Part shown: piece by piece, positions 8,365 to 18,581 of the stretch
How positions within the stretch are numbered: the stretch's first letter is position 1
How the letters are laid out: each line of letters opens with the position of its first letter
Assembly: GCF_022808325.1 (NCBI RefSeq)
Contig: NZ_JALGCL010000001.1
Location: 229,780 to 293,779, forward strand
DNA length: 64,000 nucleotides
From: Cognatiluteimonas sedimenti
GTDB taxonomy: Bacteria; Pseudomonadota; Gammaproteobacteria; Xanthomonadales; Xanthomonadaceae
Direction of reading: 5' to 3'
The notes under the pieces: generated by a model
The model's database searches: none
Told to the model about the DNA's origin: nothing
What the model saw: only the letters and a program-made list of their open reading frames with translations
Program-made: the position numbers and the translations under genes

Positions 8365-9132
8365 ATGACGCTGGTCGCCATCACCCGCGAGGTGAGCGCG
8401 AGCCTCGGCGATTGCGTCTTGTCGTTCGTCCAGCGCAGCACGATCGATGTCGGGCGCGCGATCGCCCAGCACGAGGGTTATCGACAGGCGTTGTCGGCGC
8501 TGGGTTGTCGGGTGGTCGCGCTGCCCGCGCAGGAGACGTTGCCCGATGCGGTTTTCGTCGAGGACGTGGCGCTGGTGCTGGACGAGGTCGCGGTGGCGAC
8601 GCGGCCCGGCGCCGAAGCGCGGCGGGGAGAAGTGGAATCGGTCGCGCAGGTGCTGGCCGGCTACCGCCCGCTGCTGCGGATCCTCGCGCCCGGCACGCTC
8701 GACGGCGGCGACGTGCTGCGCATCGGCCGCGACATCTTCGTCGGCGAATCCGCGCGCAGCAACGCCCAGGGCATCGCGCAACTGCGCGCATTGCTGGACG
8801 GCCATGGCTATCGCGTGCACGGGGTGCCGACCCGAGGATGCCTGCACCTGAAATCGGCGGCGACGCTGGTGGCCGACGACACCCTGCTGGTGCAGCCGGC
8901 CTGGGTCGATCCGGGAGTCTTCGCCGGCTACCGCGTGGTCGAGGTCGATCCGGCCGAGGAGCACGCCGCCAACGCGCTGCGCATCGGCTCCGGCGTGGTG
9001 TATCCGGATTGCTTCCCGCGCACGCGGCAGCGGCTGCAGGAGGCCGGGGTCGCAGTCACCTGCGTCGACGTGTCCGAGCTGCAGAAGGCCGAAGGCGCGG
9101 TGACCTGCTGCAGCCTCGTGTTCGATGCCTGA
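8365..9132 (+). CDS. N(G),N(G)-dimethylarginine dimethylaminohydrolase (DDAH)
   Basis: 255 residues, the usual length. DDAH hydrolyses asymmetric mono- or dimethylarginine to citrulline plus (di)methylamine. Family landmarks are in place: FVED (64-67), TRPGAEARRGE, VGESARSN, His161 in CLHLKS, and the nucleophile Cys248 in VTCCS. The third catalytic position reads TLDGGD (Asp114), as I recall it in vertebrate DDAH, whereas the Pseudomonas enzyme has Glu there; HLKS and TCCS also look vertebrate-like. This makes DDAH a better call than arginine deiminase. ATG 8365 follows the methyltransferase stop by one base. Third gene of the aminopeptidase operon. Confidence 0.9.
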   Translation: MTLVAITREVSASLGDCVLSFVQRSTIDVGRAIAQHEGYRQALSALGCRVVALPAQETLPDAVFVEDVALVLDEVAVATRPGAEARRGEVESVAQVLAGYRPLLRILAPGTLDGGDVLRIGRDIFVGESARSNAQGIAQLRALLDGHGYRVHGVPTRGCLHLKSAATLVADDTLLVQPAWVDPGVFAGYRVVEVDPAEEHAANALRIGSGVVYPDCFPRTRQRLQEAGVAVTCVDVSELQKAEGAVTCCSLVFDA

Positions 9133-9207
9133 AGGATCGGCGCGGCCGTGACGATGGCCCTGGTGGCCTTGGCATAAGCTACGCCAACACCCTCCGGAGG
9201 CACGCGC

Positions 9208-9360
9208 ATGCACTGGTTGGGCATCGCCATGATGCTGGTCGGGCTGTACCTGGCGCTGAAGGTTGCCGGCACGGTCCTGAAGCTGCTGATGTGGATCCTG
9301 GTGCTGGTTGGCGCCTACCTGTTCGCGGCGCCGTTGCTGGGGCTGTCGTTGCCGTTCTGA
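9208..9360 (+). CDS. Small hydrophobic membrane protein (50 aa)
   Basis: A 50-residue ORF starting MHWLGIAMML and ending LLGLSLPF, nearly all hydrophobic, with room for two short membrane helices separated by a single Lys-containing turn. A strong GGAGG site at 9196-9200 stands seven bases before the ATG. It lies 75 bp downstream of DDAH, possibly as the last gene of that operon. The last 46 bases overlap the 3' end of the convergent flavoprotein gene. No family recognised; the ribosome site and clean composition make translation likely. Confidence 0.6.
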   Translation: MHWLGIAMMLVGLYLALKVAGTVLKLLMWILVLVGAYLFAAPLLGLSLPF

Positions 9361-10676
9361 CCGGGCAGCCGGCTCGCGGGCGCGGGCATGGCCGGTTGCG
9401 TGCGCAACCAGTCCACTGCACTGAGCCCTGAGCGACGGCCGCTGGCGAAGCACGCGGTGAGCAGGTAGCCGCCGGTCGGCGCTTCCCAGTCGAGCATTTC
9501 GCCGGCGCAGAAGACGCCGGGCAGCGCCCGGATCATCAGCGCATCGTCCAGTGCCTCCAGGCGCACGCCGCCGGCGCTGCTGATCGCCTCGGCCAGCGGG
9601 CGCGCGCGCAGCAGGCGCAGCGGCAGGCGCTTGAGCGTGCGCGCCAGCAGCTCGCTGTCGCCCAGGCGCGCCCTGTCGAGCACTTCTTGCAACAGCGCGG
9701 CCTTGGCGCCGGAGATCCCGGCATTGCGGCGCAGGTGCTCGGCCAGGCTGCGTCCATTGCGCGGCCTGGCAAGGTCGCGTTGCAGCCGCGCGAGGTCGCG
9801 GCCCGGGACGAGGTCGAGTTCGAGCATGGCCACGCCGTCGCGCGCGATGGTTTCGCGCAATGTCGCCGACAGCGCATACACCAGGCTGCCTTCGATGCCG
9901 GTGGCGGTGGCGACGCATTCGCCCTGCAGCGCGTGTTCGCCGTCGTCGTCGCGCCAGTGCGCGACCACCGGCTTGAGCGGGGCGCCTGCATGGCGGGACG
10001 CGAAATGATCGCTCCAGCCGATGTCGAAGCCGCAGTTGGCCGGTTGCAGTGGCGCGACGTCGACGCCGCGCCCGCGCAACACCTCCTGCCAGGCACCGTC
10101 GGAGCCCAGTTGCGGCCAGCTGCCGCCTCCCAGCGCCAGCACGGTCGCGCCGGCATGGATGCGGCGCTCGCCGTCGCCGCTCGCGAAACGCAATGCGCCG
10201 TCGGCATCCCAGCCGAGCCAGCGATGCTGGGCATGGAAGCGCACCCCATCCTCGCGCAGCCGTCGCACCCAGCCGCGCAGCAGCGGCGCGGCCTTGCGGT
10301 CCCGCGGGAACACGCGCCCGGAACTGCCGACGTAGGTCTCGACGCCATGGACGCGTGCCCAGTCGCGCAGGGCGTCGGCGTCGAAGTCGTCGAGCCAGCG
10401 GCCAACCCACGGGGCGCGTTGGCGATAGCGAGCATCGAACGCCGGCCGTGCTTCGGAATGGGTGAGGTTGAGCCCGCCCTTGCCGGCGATCAGGAACTTG
10501 CGCCCGATCGAGCCCTTGGCCTCGAACAGGTCCACGGCCAGCCCCGCGGCGCGTGCGCATTCGGCCGCCATCAGCCCGGCCGGGCCGCCGCCGATGACCA
10601 CCAGGCCGGGAATCGCGTCGTCTGCTGCGGGCATGGCGGGCAAGCGCTGGTCATCGGCGGGCGTCGTGGCCGCCAT
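9315..10676 (-). CDS. NAD(P)/FAD-dependent oxidoreductase, HI0933/BaiN-like (TIGR03862 type)
   Basis: 453 residues. The FAD-binding Rossmann loop VVIGGGPAGLMAA occurs near residue 26, followed by GRKFLIAGKGGLNLTHS, the hallmark of the HI0933-like flavoprotein family. The C-terminal motif GVFCAGEMLDWEAPTGGYLL is the second FAD contact. Family members are soluble flavoproteins of mostly unknown substrate; one clade (BaiN) has been linked to bile-acid dehydroxylation, which need not apply here. An internal ATG at residue 15 (10634) is an alternative start. A second, more distant member of the same superfamily lies at 12592-13785. The 3' end overlaps a small gene on the other strand. Confidence 0.88.
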   Translation of the reverse strand: MAATTPADDQRLPAMPAADDAIPGLVVIGGGPAGLMAAECARAAGLAVDLFEAKGSIGRKFLIAGKGGLNLTHSEARPAFDARYRQRAPWVGRWLDDFDADALRDWARVHGVETYVGSSGRVFPRDRKAAPLLRGWVRRLREDGVRFHAQHRWLGWDADGALRFASGDGERRIHAGATVLALGGGSWPQLGSDGAWQEVLRGRGVDVAPLQPANCGFDIGWSDHFASRHAGAPLKPVVAHWRDDDGEHALQGECVATATGIEGSLVYALSATLRETIARDGVAMLELDLVPGRDLARLQRDLARPRNGRSLAEHLRRNAGISGAKAALLQEVLDRARLGDSELLARTLKRLPLRLLRARPLAEAISSAGGVRLEALDDALMIRALPGVFCAGEMLDWEAPTGGYLLTACFASGRRSGLSAVDWLRTQPAMPAPASRLPGQNGNDSPSNGAANR

Positions 10677-10757
10677 TATGCCGCCCCTGACTTTCGGGCC
10701 TGCGCGGTGGATGCGTTATCTTCGATAGTCGGGAATCGATTCCGGGGAGCGACACCG

Positions 10758-12434
10758 ATGCGAGCGGACGGACTGCGGCTGGACTGGAAGCGGGTGCGAG
10801 TGGTCCTGGCGGGCCTCGGCGTGGCGCTTTGCGCCGGATTCGCGTTCGCGGCGCAACCGCAGGCGCAAGCCGCCCCTTCGGCAGGGGCCGATGCCGTGGC
10901 ATTGCCGGCGCAACTGCAGGACTTCGACGCCTACGTCGAGAACGTGCGCAAGACGTTCGACGTTCCCGGCATCGCCGTGGCGATCGTCAAGGACGGAAAG
11001 GTGGTGCTGGAGCGCGGCTACGGCTTGCGCGACCGCGAAGCCAACGCGCCGGTCGATGCGCACACGCTGTTCGCGATCGCCTCCAACACCAAGGCCTTCA
11101 CCGCCGCCTCGCTGCAGATGCTGGCCGAGGACGGCAAGCTGGAGATGGACGACCGCGTGATCGAGCACCTGCCGTGGTTCCGCATGTCCGATCCGTACAT
11201 CACCCAGGAAATGCGCGTCCGCGACCTGCTCGCCCACCGCAGCGGCCTCAGCCTGGGCGCCGGCGACCTGCTGTACTGGCCGACCACCGACTACGACAAC
11301 GCCGAGGTCGCCAGGCGGTTGAAGGACGTGCCGATCACCGGCCAGTTCCGCGGCCAGTACGCCTACGACAACATCCTGTTCGGCGTCGCGCAGCTGGTGG
11401 TCGAAGCCGCGGGGGGCATGCCGTACGACCGATTCCTGCAGCAGCGCATCTTCGCGCCGCTGGGCATGGACGAGACCCGCTATAACAGCGACCACCTGCA
11501 GGGCATGGACAACGTGGCCATGGGCTACGCCAAGGCCGACTTCAAGGACCTGGTGCCGGCGCCGCGCATGACATGGGCCAACGTCGGCGGCGCCGGTGGC
11601 ATCTATTCCAGCGCCCACGACCTGTCGAAGTGGGTGCGCGCGCAGCTGGCCGGCGGCGTGTACGCGGGCGAGGGCGACAACGCCCGGCGCCTGTTCACCG
11701 AGAAGCGCCAGCGCGAGATGTGGTCGATGCTGACCCCGATCCCGGTCGCCAAGCCGTCGGTCCCGGAACTGGCGCCGGCCGTGCCCAACTTCATGGGCTA
11801 CGGCGAGGGCTGGTTCCTCGGCGATTACCGTGGCCGCAAGCTGGTCTGGCACACCGGCGGTTGGCCGGGCATGGTCTCGCGGGTGACGATGCTGCCCGAC
11901 CAGCAGGTCGGCGTGGTCGTGCTGACCAACGCCGAATCCGGCGCCGCCTTCAACGCGGTGACGATGCGCGCGCTGGACGCGATGCTCGGATTGCCGGCGT
12001 ACGACTGGACCGATGCCTACGCAAAGGCGCGCGCCAGGCAGGAAGGCAAGGCCGACGAAAGCTGGCAGAAGCACCTCAAGGCGCGCGATGCGAACTCGAA
12101 GCCGTCGCTGCCGCTGTCGGCGTACGCCGGCAGCTATCGGGACCCGTGGTACGGCGACGTGGCGGTCACGCGGCAGGGCGACAGGTTGCGCATCCGCTTC
12201 GCGCATACCGCCGAGCTGGTCGGCACCCTTTCGCACTGGCAGCACGACACCTTCCTGGTCCGCTGGGACCAGCGCTGGCTCAATGCGGACGCGTTCCTGA
12301 CGTTCTCGCTCGACCCCGACGGCGGCATCCGCGAGGCGCGGATGGTGCCCGCCTCGGAACTGACCGACTTCAGCTTCGACTTCCAGGACCTGCGGCTGGC
12401 GCCCGTGAAGCCGGATGGCCACAAGGACGGTTAG
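10758..12434 (+). CDS. Exported beta-lactamase-family serine hydrolase (class C-like)
   Basis: 558 residues with a signal peptide (VVLAGLGVALCAGFAFAA). The penicillin-binding/class C fold motifs are complete: Ser109-x-x-Lys112 (SNTK), Tyr203-x-Asn205 (YDN) and His365-Thr-Gly (HTG). A C-terminal beta region of about 110 residues fits the DUF3471-type domain often fused to these enzymes. Most such proteins are esterases, D-aminopeptidases or peptidases rather than antibiotic hydrolases, so resistance should not be assumed. A GGGGAG site stands nine bases before ATG 10758. A 12-bp palindrome ending 15 bases upstream (10732-10743) could be an operator. Confidence 0.9.
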   Translation: MRADGLRLDWKRVRVVLAGLGVALCAGFAFAAQPQAQAAPSAGADAVALPAQLQDFDAYVENVRKTFDVPGIAVAIVKDGKVVLERGYGLRDREANAPVDAHTLFAIASNTKAFTAASLQMLAEDGKLEMDDRVIEHLPWFRMSDPYITQEMRVRDLLAHRSGLSLGAGDLLYWPTTDYDNAEVARRLKDVPITGQFRGQYAYDNILFGVAQLVVEAAGGMPYDRFLQQRIFAPLGMDETRYNSDHLQGMDNVAMGYAKADFKDLVPAPRMTWANVGGAGGIYSSAHDLSKWVRAQLAGGVYAGEGDNARRLFTEKRQREMWSMLTPIPVAKPSVPELAPAVPNFMGYGEGWFLGDYRGRKLVWHTGGWPGMVSRVTMLPDQQVGVVVLTNAESGAAFNAVTMRALDAMLGLPAYDWTDAYAKARARQEGKADESWQKHLKARDANSKPSLPLSAYAGSYRDPWYGDVAVTRQGDRLRIRFAHTAELVGTLSHWQHDTFLVRWDQRWLNADAFLTFSLDPDGGIREARMVPASELTDFSFDFQDLRLAPVKPDGHKDG

Positions 12435-12484
12435 CCCCCGGGCCCCGTGTCGCCATGATCGTGTTCCTGCCAACGGGCGGGTAG

Positions 12485-12566
12485 GCAGGAGCGCTTGCAG
12501 GCGCGAGCTGTTCCCCGGTCCTGCGGCACATCTGGCGAAGAGCTCGCGCCTGCAAGGCGCTCCTGC
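12485..12566. repeat. Inverted pair of REP-like elements (BIME-like)
   Basis: Two 26-27 base arms (12485-12510 and 12540-12566) are inverted copies of one sequence that begins GCAGGAGCGC and ends GGCGCGAGCT, differing by one inserted C and the terminal base. Each arm can also form its own small GCGC-type hairpin. The pair sits between two convergent genes, where it may also terminate transcription. A related single element is at 17073-17100. Confidence 0.7.
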
Positions 12567-12591
12567 GGATGCACGCGAGGCAATGCGCGGG

Positions 12592-13785
12592 TTACAGCGC
12601 CATGCCGGCGGCATGCCCGGAAGCCCATGCCCACTGGAAGTTGTAGCCGCCGAGCCAGCCGGTGACATCCACGACCTCGCCGATGAAGTACAGGCCCGGG
12701 ATGTGCCGCGACTGCATCGTCGACGACGACAGCCCGTCGGTGTCGACCCCGCCGAGCGTGACCTCGGCCGTGCGGTAGCCCTCGGTGCCGCTGGCGACCA
12801 GCGGCCAGTCGCCGAGCAGCGCGGCGACTTCGCGCAGCTGCGGGTCGTTGAACTGGCGCATCGGCCGCGCCGGGTGCAGGGCGTGCAGCCATGCTTCGCA
12901 CAGGCGCTGCGCGAAGCGCCTGGGCAGCAGTTCGCCGAGCACCGTCCTGAGCTCCGCCGCCGGGCGCGCGGCCCGCAGCCGCTGCAGGCTCGCCAGTGCG
13001 TCCTGCCCGGGCAGCAGGTCCAGCCGCAGGTCGTCGCCGGGCTGCCAGTACGAGGAAACCTGCAGGATGGCGGGCCCGCTGACGCCGCGATGGGTGAGCA
13101 GCATGAAGTTGCTGAATTGCGCGCCGTTGCAGCGCGCCGTCACCGGGAACGCGACGCCGCTGAGGTCCGCGAGCCGTTCCTGGTGCTTGCCGGTGAGCGT
13201 CAGCGGCACCAGGCCCGCGCGCGTGGGCAGCACCGCGTGCCCGAACTGCTGCGCCAGCGCGTAGCCGAAACCGCTGGCGCCCATGCTCGGGATCGACAGC
13301 CCGCCGCAGGCCACCACCAGCGCCGGCGCGGAGTACGTGCCGCGCGCCGTGCGCAGGTGGAAACCGGCGTCGCCGTGGCCGACGCGCTCGATGCTGCATG
13401 AGGTTTCGATGCGCACGCCGGCCGTCGCGCACTCGTCGAGGAGCATCTTCACGATCAGCTTCGACGAGACGTCGCAGAACAGCTGTCCAGGCTCCTTCTC
13501 GTGGTACGCGATGCCGTGGCGCTCCACCAGTTCGATGAAATCCCGCGGCGTGTAGCGCGCCAGCGCCGACTTGCAGAAGTGCGGGTTGGCGGACAGGTAG
13601 TTGGCCGGCGCCGCGCCGAGGTTGGTGAAGTTGCAGCGCCCGCCGCCGGACATGAGGATCTTCTTGCCGACGCGGTTGGCGTGTTCGACCACCAGCACCC
13701 GCTTGCCGCGCTGGCCGGCGGTGAGCGCGCACATCAGCCCGGCCGCGCCGCCACCGATGACCAGCGCGTCGAACGTGCCGCCCAC
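12592..13785 (-). CDS. NAD(P)/FAD-dependent oxidoreductase, HI0933 family (TIGR00275 type)
   Basis: 397 residues, the normal size. N-terminal FAD loop ALVIGGGAAGLMCAL, then KKILMSGGGRCNFTNL, the signature stretch of the HI0933/BaiN flavoproteins. The C-terminal GLYFIGEVVDVTGWLGGYNFQWA motif is typical of the TIGR00275 branch, distinct from the TIGR03862-like protein at 9315-10676. Cytoplasmic flavoprotein; substrate unknown. The gene starts four bases after the yaeQ stop and is last in the deaD-yaeQ-flavoprotein operon. Confidence 0.9.
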   Translation of the reverse strand: MGGTFDALVIGGGAAGLMCALTAGQRGKRVLVVEHANRVGKKILMSGGGRCNFTNLGAAPANYLSANPHFCKSALARYTPRDFIELVERHGIAYHEKEPGQLFCDVSSKLIVKMLLDECATAGVRIETSCSIERVGHGDAGFHLRTARGTYSAPALVVACGGLSIPSMGASGFGYALAQQFGHAVLPTRAGLVPLTLTGKHQERLADLSGVAFPVTARCNGAQFSNFMLLTHRGVSGPAILQVSSYWQPGDDLRLDLLPGQDALASLQRLRAARPAAELRTVLGELLPRRFAQRLCEAWLHALHPARPMRQFNDPQLREVAALLGDWPLVASGTEGYRTAEVTLGGVDTDGLSSSTMQSRHIPGLYFIGEVVDVTGWLGGYNFQWAWASGHAAGMAL

Positions 13786-13789
13786 GCGT

Positions 13790-14344
13790 TCAGGCCCGTG
13801 CGGCGGGGGCCATGCGCAGCGCCTGCCCGACGGTGATGCTGCCGCCTTCGCCGTAGATTTCGGCCTGGCCGTCCTGGATCATGCATTGCAGGCGCATGCC
13901 GCGGTCGGCGAGCGCGGCCAGCGCCGCCACGGTATCGGCGGCGAGGTCGATCACGGTCAGGTTGTCGCAGCGCGCCAGCGGGCCGGCGACCTTCTCCCAC
14001 CAGATGTCGGCACTGCGGCCGTGGTAGTTGAGGACCACGACCTGTTGCGCGCGGCCGCAGGCCTTGCGGATGCGCGCAGCGTCGGGCTGGCCCAGGTCGA
14101 TCCAAAGTTCGATCTCGCCGGTGCGGGATTTCAGCCACAGGTCGGGTTCGTCGACGCTGGAGAGGCCGCGGCCGAACTCCAGGCGTTCGTCCGCATGCAG
14201 CGCGAACGCCAGCAGCCTCACCATCAGGCGATCGTCGGTCTCCGACGGATGCCGCGCCAGGGTGAGCGCATGGGTGGCGTAATAGTTGCGGTCCATGTCG
14301 CTGACCTGCAACTCGGCCCGGAACACGGTGGCCTTGAGCGCCAT
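13790..14344 (-). CDS. yaeQ: YaeQ family protein
   Basis: 184 residues, as usual for YaeQ. The N-terminal ALKATVFRAELQVSDMDR and the following YATHALTLARHPSETDDR are diagnostic, as is EIELWIDLGQPD. YaeQ has a nuclease-like (PD-(D/E)XK) fold; E. coli YaeQ was first isolated as a suppressor linked to RfaH loss, but its biochemical role is unsettled. ATG 14344 lies one base after the deaD stop, so it is almost certainly co-translated with the helicase. The longer open frame upstream belongs to the helicase sequence read in another frame. Confidence 0.92.
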   Translation of the reverse strand: MALKATVFRAELQVSDMDRNYYATHALTLARHPSETDDRLMVRLLAFALHADERLEFGRGLSSVDEPDLWLKSRTGEIELWIDLGQPDAARIRKACGRAQQVVVLNYHGRSADIWWEKVAGPLARCDNLTVIDLAADTVAALAALADRGMRLQCMIQDGQAEIYGEGGSITVGQALRMAPAARA

Positions 14345-14345
14345 G

Positions 14346-16262
<1,917 letters not shown>

Positions 16263-16331
16263 GGCGATCTCGCGGCGCCGGTGGGGCCGGGCACAAGCGC
16301 ACAGTTTACGCGGCGGGGCTGGAGCAACCGC

Positions 16332-16853
16332 TCACGTGCCGGAGGCGCGCCTGGCCAGCCAGCGGTCCAACTGGTTGGCGAAGGCCTGGCGGTCGCGGGC
16401 ATGGAACGCCGCCGGGCCGCCAGTCTGCACCCCGGTGCCGCGCAGTTCGTCCATGAAATTGCGCATCGACAGGCGCTCGGCCATGTTGTCGGCGGTATGG
16501 AGCTCGCCGCGTGGATCCAGGGCAATGCCGCCCTTGGCCAGCACCAGCGCCGCCAGCGGGATGTCCTGGGTGACGACCAGGTCGCCGGGGCTGACGCGCT
16601 CGACGATGGCGCCGTCGGCCACGTCCAGCCCTCCGGGTACCTGCAGCGCGCGGATGAACCGCGACGGCGGCGTGCGCAGCCATTGGTTGGCGACGAGGGT
16701 GACTTCGACCCGTGCGCGCTCGGCGGCGCGGAACAGGATGTCCTTGATGACGCCGGGGCAGGCGTCGGCATCGACCCAGATCCGCGGGGGCGCCGGTGCG
16801 GGCGCGGCGTCCGCCGGGGCGGCGAAGGTATCCGCGTCGCGGGACGGGATCAC
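16332..16853 (-). CDS. yaiI: UPF0178 family protein (YaiI/YqxD)
   Basis: The conserved region begins [16 protein letters not shown] and includes VVTQDIPLA and the C-terminal [10 protein letters not shown], as in the UPF0178 (YaiI/YqxD) family, a PIN/NYN-like fold of unknown activity. I take GTG at 16853 as the start; it overlaps the stop of the upstream Lys-rich microprotein as GTGA, implying coupling. This adds about 25 Ala/Pro-rich residues before the conserved part, and no closer ATG exists. The acidic residues fit a metal-dependent nuclease, which is inference only. Confidence 0.85.
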   Translation of the reverse strand: MIPSRDADTFAAPADAAPAPAPPRIWVDADACPGVIKDILFRAAERARVEVTLVANQWLRTPPSRFIRALQVPGGLDVADGAIVERVSPGDLVVTQDIPLAALVLAKGGIALDPRGELHTADNMAERLSMRNFMDELRGTGVQTGGPAAFHARDRQAFANQLDRWLARRASGT

Positions 16854-17005
16854 TCGCCCTGTTGGCCGGCAGGCCCGTCCTGCCCGGGCGGCGGCGGGTT
16901 GGCGGCGGCCTTGGCGGCCTGCTTCTTCGCCAGTTTTTCGTCCTGCTTCTTCTTCTTGGCGATCTCGCGTTGTCGCTTCTCGAACGAGTAATTGGGCTTT
17001 GCCAT
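16850..17005 (-). CDS. Lys-rich 51-aa microprotein
   Basis: The frame starts [15 protein letters not shown], continues with a [13 protein letters not shown] helix-prone stretch, and ends in a Pro/Gly/Gln tail. An AGGAG site stands before ATG 17005. Similar short proteins starting [14 protein letters not shown] are familiar to me from Xanthomonas-group genomes but have no function. The stop overlaps the yaiI start codon (GTGA), so the two form an operon. High Lys content and position between two RNA helicase genes suggest nucleic acid or ribosome contact, an inference without a domain match. Confidence 0.8.
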   Translation of the reverse strand: MAKPNYSFEKRQREIAKKKKQDEKLAKKQAAKAAANPPPPGQDGPAGQQGE

Positions 17006-17072
17006 CGGCATTTCTCCTGTGGAATGGCCACAGTCTAGGCCAAGCCGGCCGGCGGCACCGCCGGAAGCGGCG

Positions 17073-17100
17073 CGGAGCGCCTCCTGCGAGGCGCAAGCCG
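17073..17100. repeat. Single REP-like hairpin element
   Basis: A 7-bp stem (17077-17083 with 17088-17094) and four-base loop inside a GGAGCGCCT...AGGCGCAAGC frame, the same pattern as each arm of the pair at 12485-12566. It lies in the 99-bp gap after the dbpA stop and upstream of the microprotein gene. Confidence 0.55.
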
Positions 17101-17104
17101 TTGT

Positions 17105-18523
17105 TCAGAGCCGCCTGACGCGGAAATTGCGCCCTTTGATCCGGCCCGCCTGCAGCCGCGACAGCGCCCGCTCGAGCTGGCCACGGGCGATGGCGACGTA
17201 GCTGCGGGTGGCGAAGACGTCGATCTTGCCGATCGCGTCGGCCTTGAGGCCGGCTTCGCCGGTCAACGCGCCGACGATGTCGCCGGGGCGCAGCTTGTCG
17301 CTGCGCCCGGCGTCGATGCGCAGGGTCGCCATCGCCGCCGCCGGGGCCTGGCAGGCGCGCAGGTTGGCCAGCGGGGCACGGCCCCAGCGCAGAGTCGTGC
17401 CCTGTTGCTGTTCCAGTTGCAGGGCGCGCGGCATCTCGCGCGGCGCCACCAGGCTCAGGGCGAGGCCGGCGCGGCCGGCGCGCCCGGTGCGGCCGATGCG
17501 GTGCAGGTAGCTGTCCGCGTCGCTCGGCAGCTCGTAGTTGACCACCGCACCAAGGTCGTGGATGTCGAGGCCGCGCGCGGCGACGTCGCTGGCGACCAGC
17601 ACGTTGCAACTGCGGTTGCCGAAGCGCACCAGCACCTCGTCGCGGTCGCGTTGCTCCATGTCGCCGTGCAGCGCCGCCGCGGAGAAGCCCAGGTGCGCCA
17701 GCGAGGCGGCGACTTCGTCGGCGTCGCGGCGCATGTTGCAGAACACCACCGCCGATTCCGGGTTGTGCTGGAGCAGCAGGCCGGCCAGCGCGGCCAGCTT
17801 CTGCGCCGGCTCGACCTCGAAGAAATGCTGCTCGATCGGCGCCTGGCCTGCGGCCTCCGCGACCGACACTTCCAGCGGGTCGCGCATCGATTTCCGCGCA
17901 AGCTCGCGGATCGCGTCGGGCCAGGTCGCCGAGAACAGCAGCGTCTGGCGCGCCTTCGGCGTGGCCTTGAGGATCTCGCGGATCTGCTCCTCGAAGCCCA
18001 TGTCCAGCATGCGGTCGGCTTCGTCCAGCACCAGCGTGCGCAGCCCGCGCAGGTCCAGTGCGCGCTTGCGCAGCAGCTCCTGCACCCGCCCGGGCGTGCC
18101 GACGACGACGTGCGGCGGGTGCTGCGCCAGCGACGCCAGTTGCGGCCCCAGCGCGGTACCGCCGGTCAGCGTCATCAGCTTGAGGTTGGCGATGCCGGTG
18201 GCGAGCCTGCGCACGTGCTTGCCGACCTGGTCGGCGAGCTCGCGGGTCGGACACAGCACCAGCGCCTGCAACCGGGTCTGCGAGGCGTCGAGCCGGTGCA
18301 GGAGGCCGAGGCCGAACGCCGCGGTCTTGCCGCTGCCGGTCGGCGCCTGCGCGATCACGTCGCAGCCCGCGAGCAGGGCCGGCAGGCTGCGCGCCTGGAT
18401 CGGCGTCATGCGCACGTGGCCGAAGGCGTCCAGGCCCTGGAACAACGCCGCATCCAGCGCCAGGTCGGTGAATTCGACGGCGCTGGCCTCCAGGGCGGCG
18501 GAGTCGGGAGTGGGTTCGGTCAT
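17105..18523 (-). CDS. dbpA: DEAD-box RNA helicase DbpA
   Basis: 472 residues. All DEAD-box motifs are present: PTGSGKT ending near residue 67, PTREL, GTPGR, DEAD (167-170), SAT, ARGLD and [11 protein letters not shown]. The C-terminal domain (about 395-472) carries [13 protein letters not shown] and [15 protein letters not shown], the DbpA RNA-binding domain that recognises 23S rRNA hairpin 92; the protein therefore acts in large-subunit assembly. It is shorter than DeaD and lacks a low-complexity tail. ATG 18523 was chosen by alignment to the family N-terminus. It diverges from selO across 58 bp. Confidence 0.92.
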   Translation of the reverse strand: MTEPTPDSAALEASAVEFTDLALDAALFQGLDAFGHVRMTPIQARSLPALLAGCDVIAQAPTGSGKTAAFGLGLLHRLDASQTRLQALVLCPTRELADQVGKHVRRLATGIANLKLMTLTGGTALGPQLASLAQHPPHVVVGTPGRVQELLRKRALDLRGLRTLVLDEADRMLDMGFEEQIREILKATPKARQTLLFSATWPDAIRELARKSMRDPLEVSVAEAAGQAPIEQHFFEVEPAQKLAALAGLLLQHNPESAVVFCNMRRDADEVAASLAHLGFSAAALHGDMEQRDRDEVLVRFGNRSCNVLVASDVAARGLDIHDLGAVVNYELPSDADSYLHRIGRTGRAGRAGLALSLVAPREMPRALQLEQQQGTTLRWGRAPLANLRACQAPAAAMATLRIDAGRSDKLRPGDIVGALTGEAGLKADAIGKIDVFATRSYVAIARGQLERALSRLQAGRIKGRNFRVRRL

Positions 18524-18581
18524 GCCGCCATGATCGCAGCTTGTCGCGCCCGGCGTCCGCGCAAGGTGCTTCAATGGCTGC

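Noticed and set aside
8365-9132. Arginine deiminase
   Set aside because: Too short (255 residues), lacks the ADI helical insert, and matches DDAH-specific motifs.
10758-12434. Antibiotic-resistance beta-lactamase
   Set aside because: Motifs fit the broad class C/serine hydrolase family, with a DUF3471-like tail; nothing specific supports a resistance enzyme.
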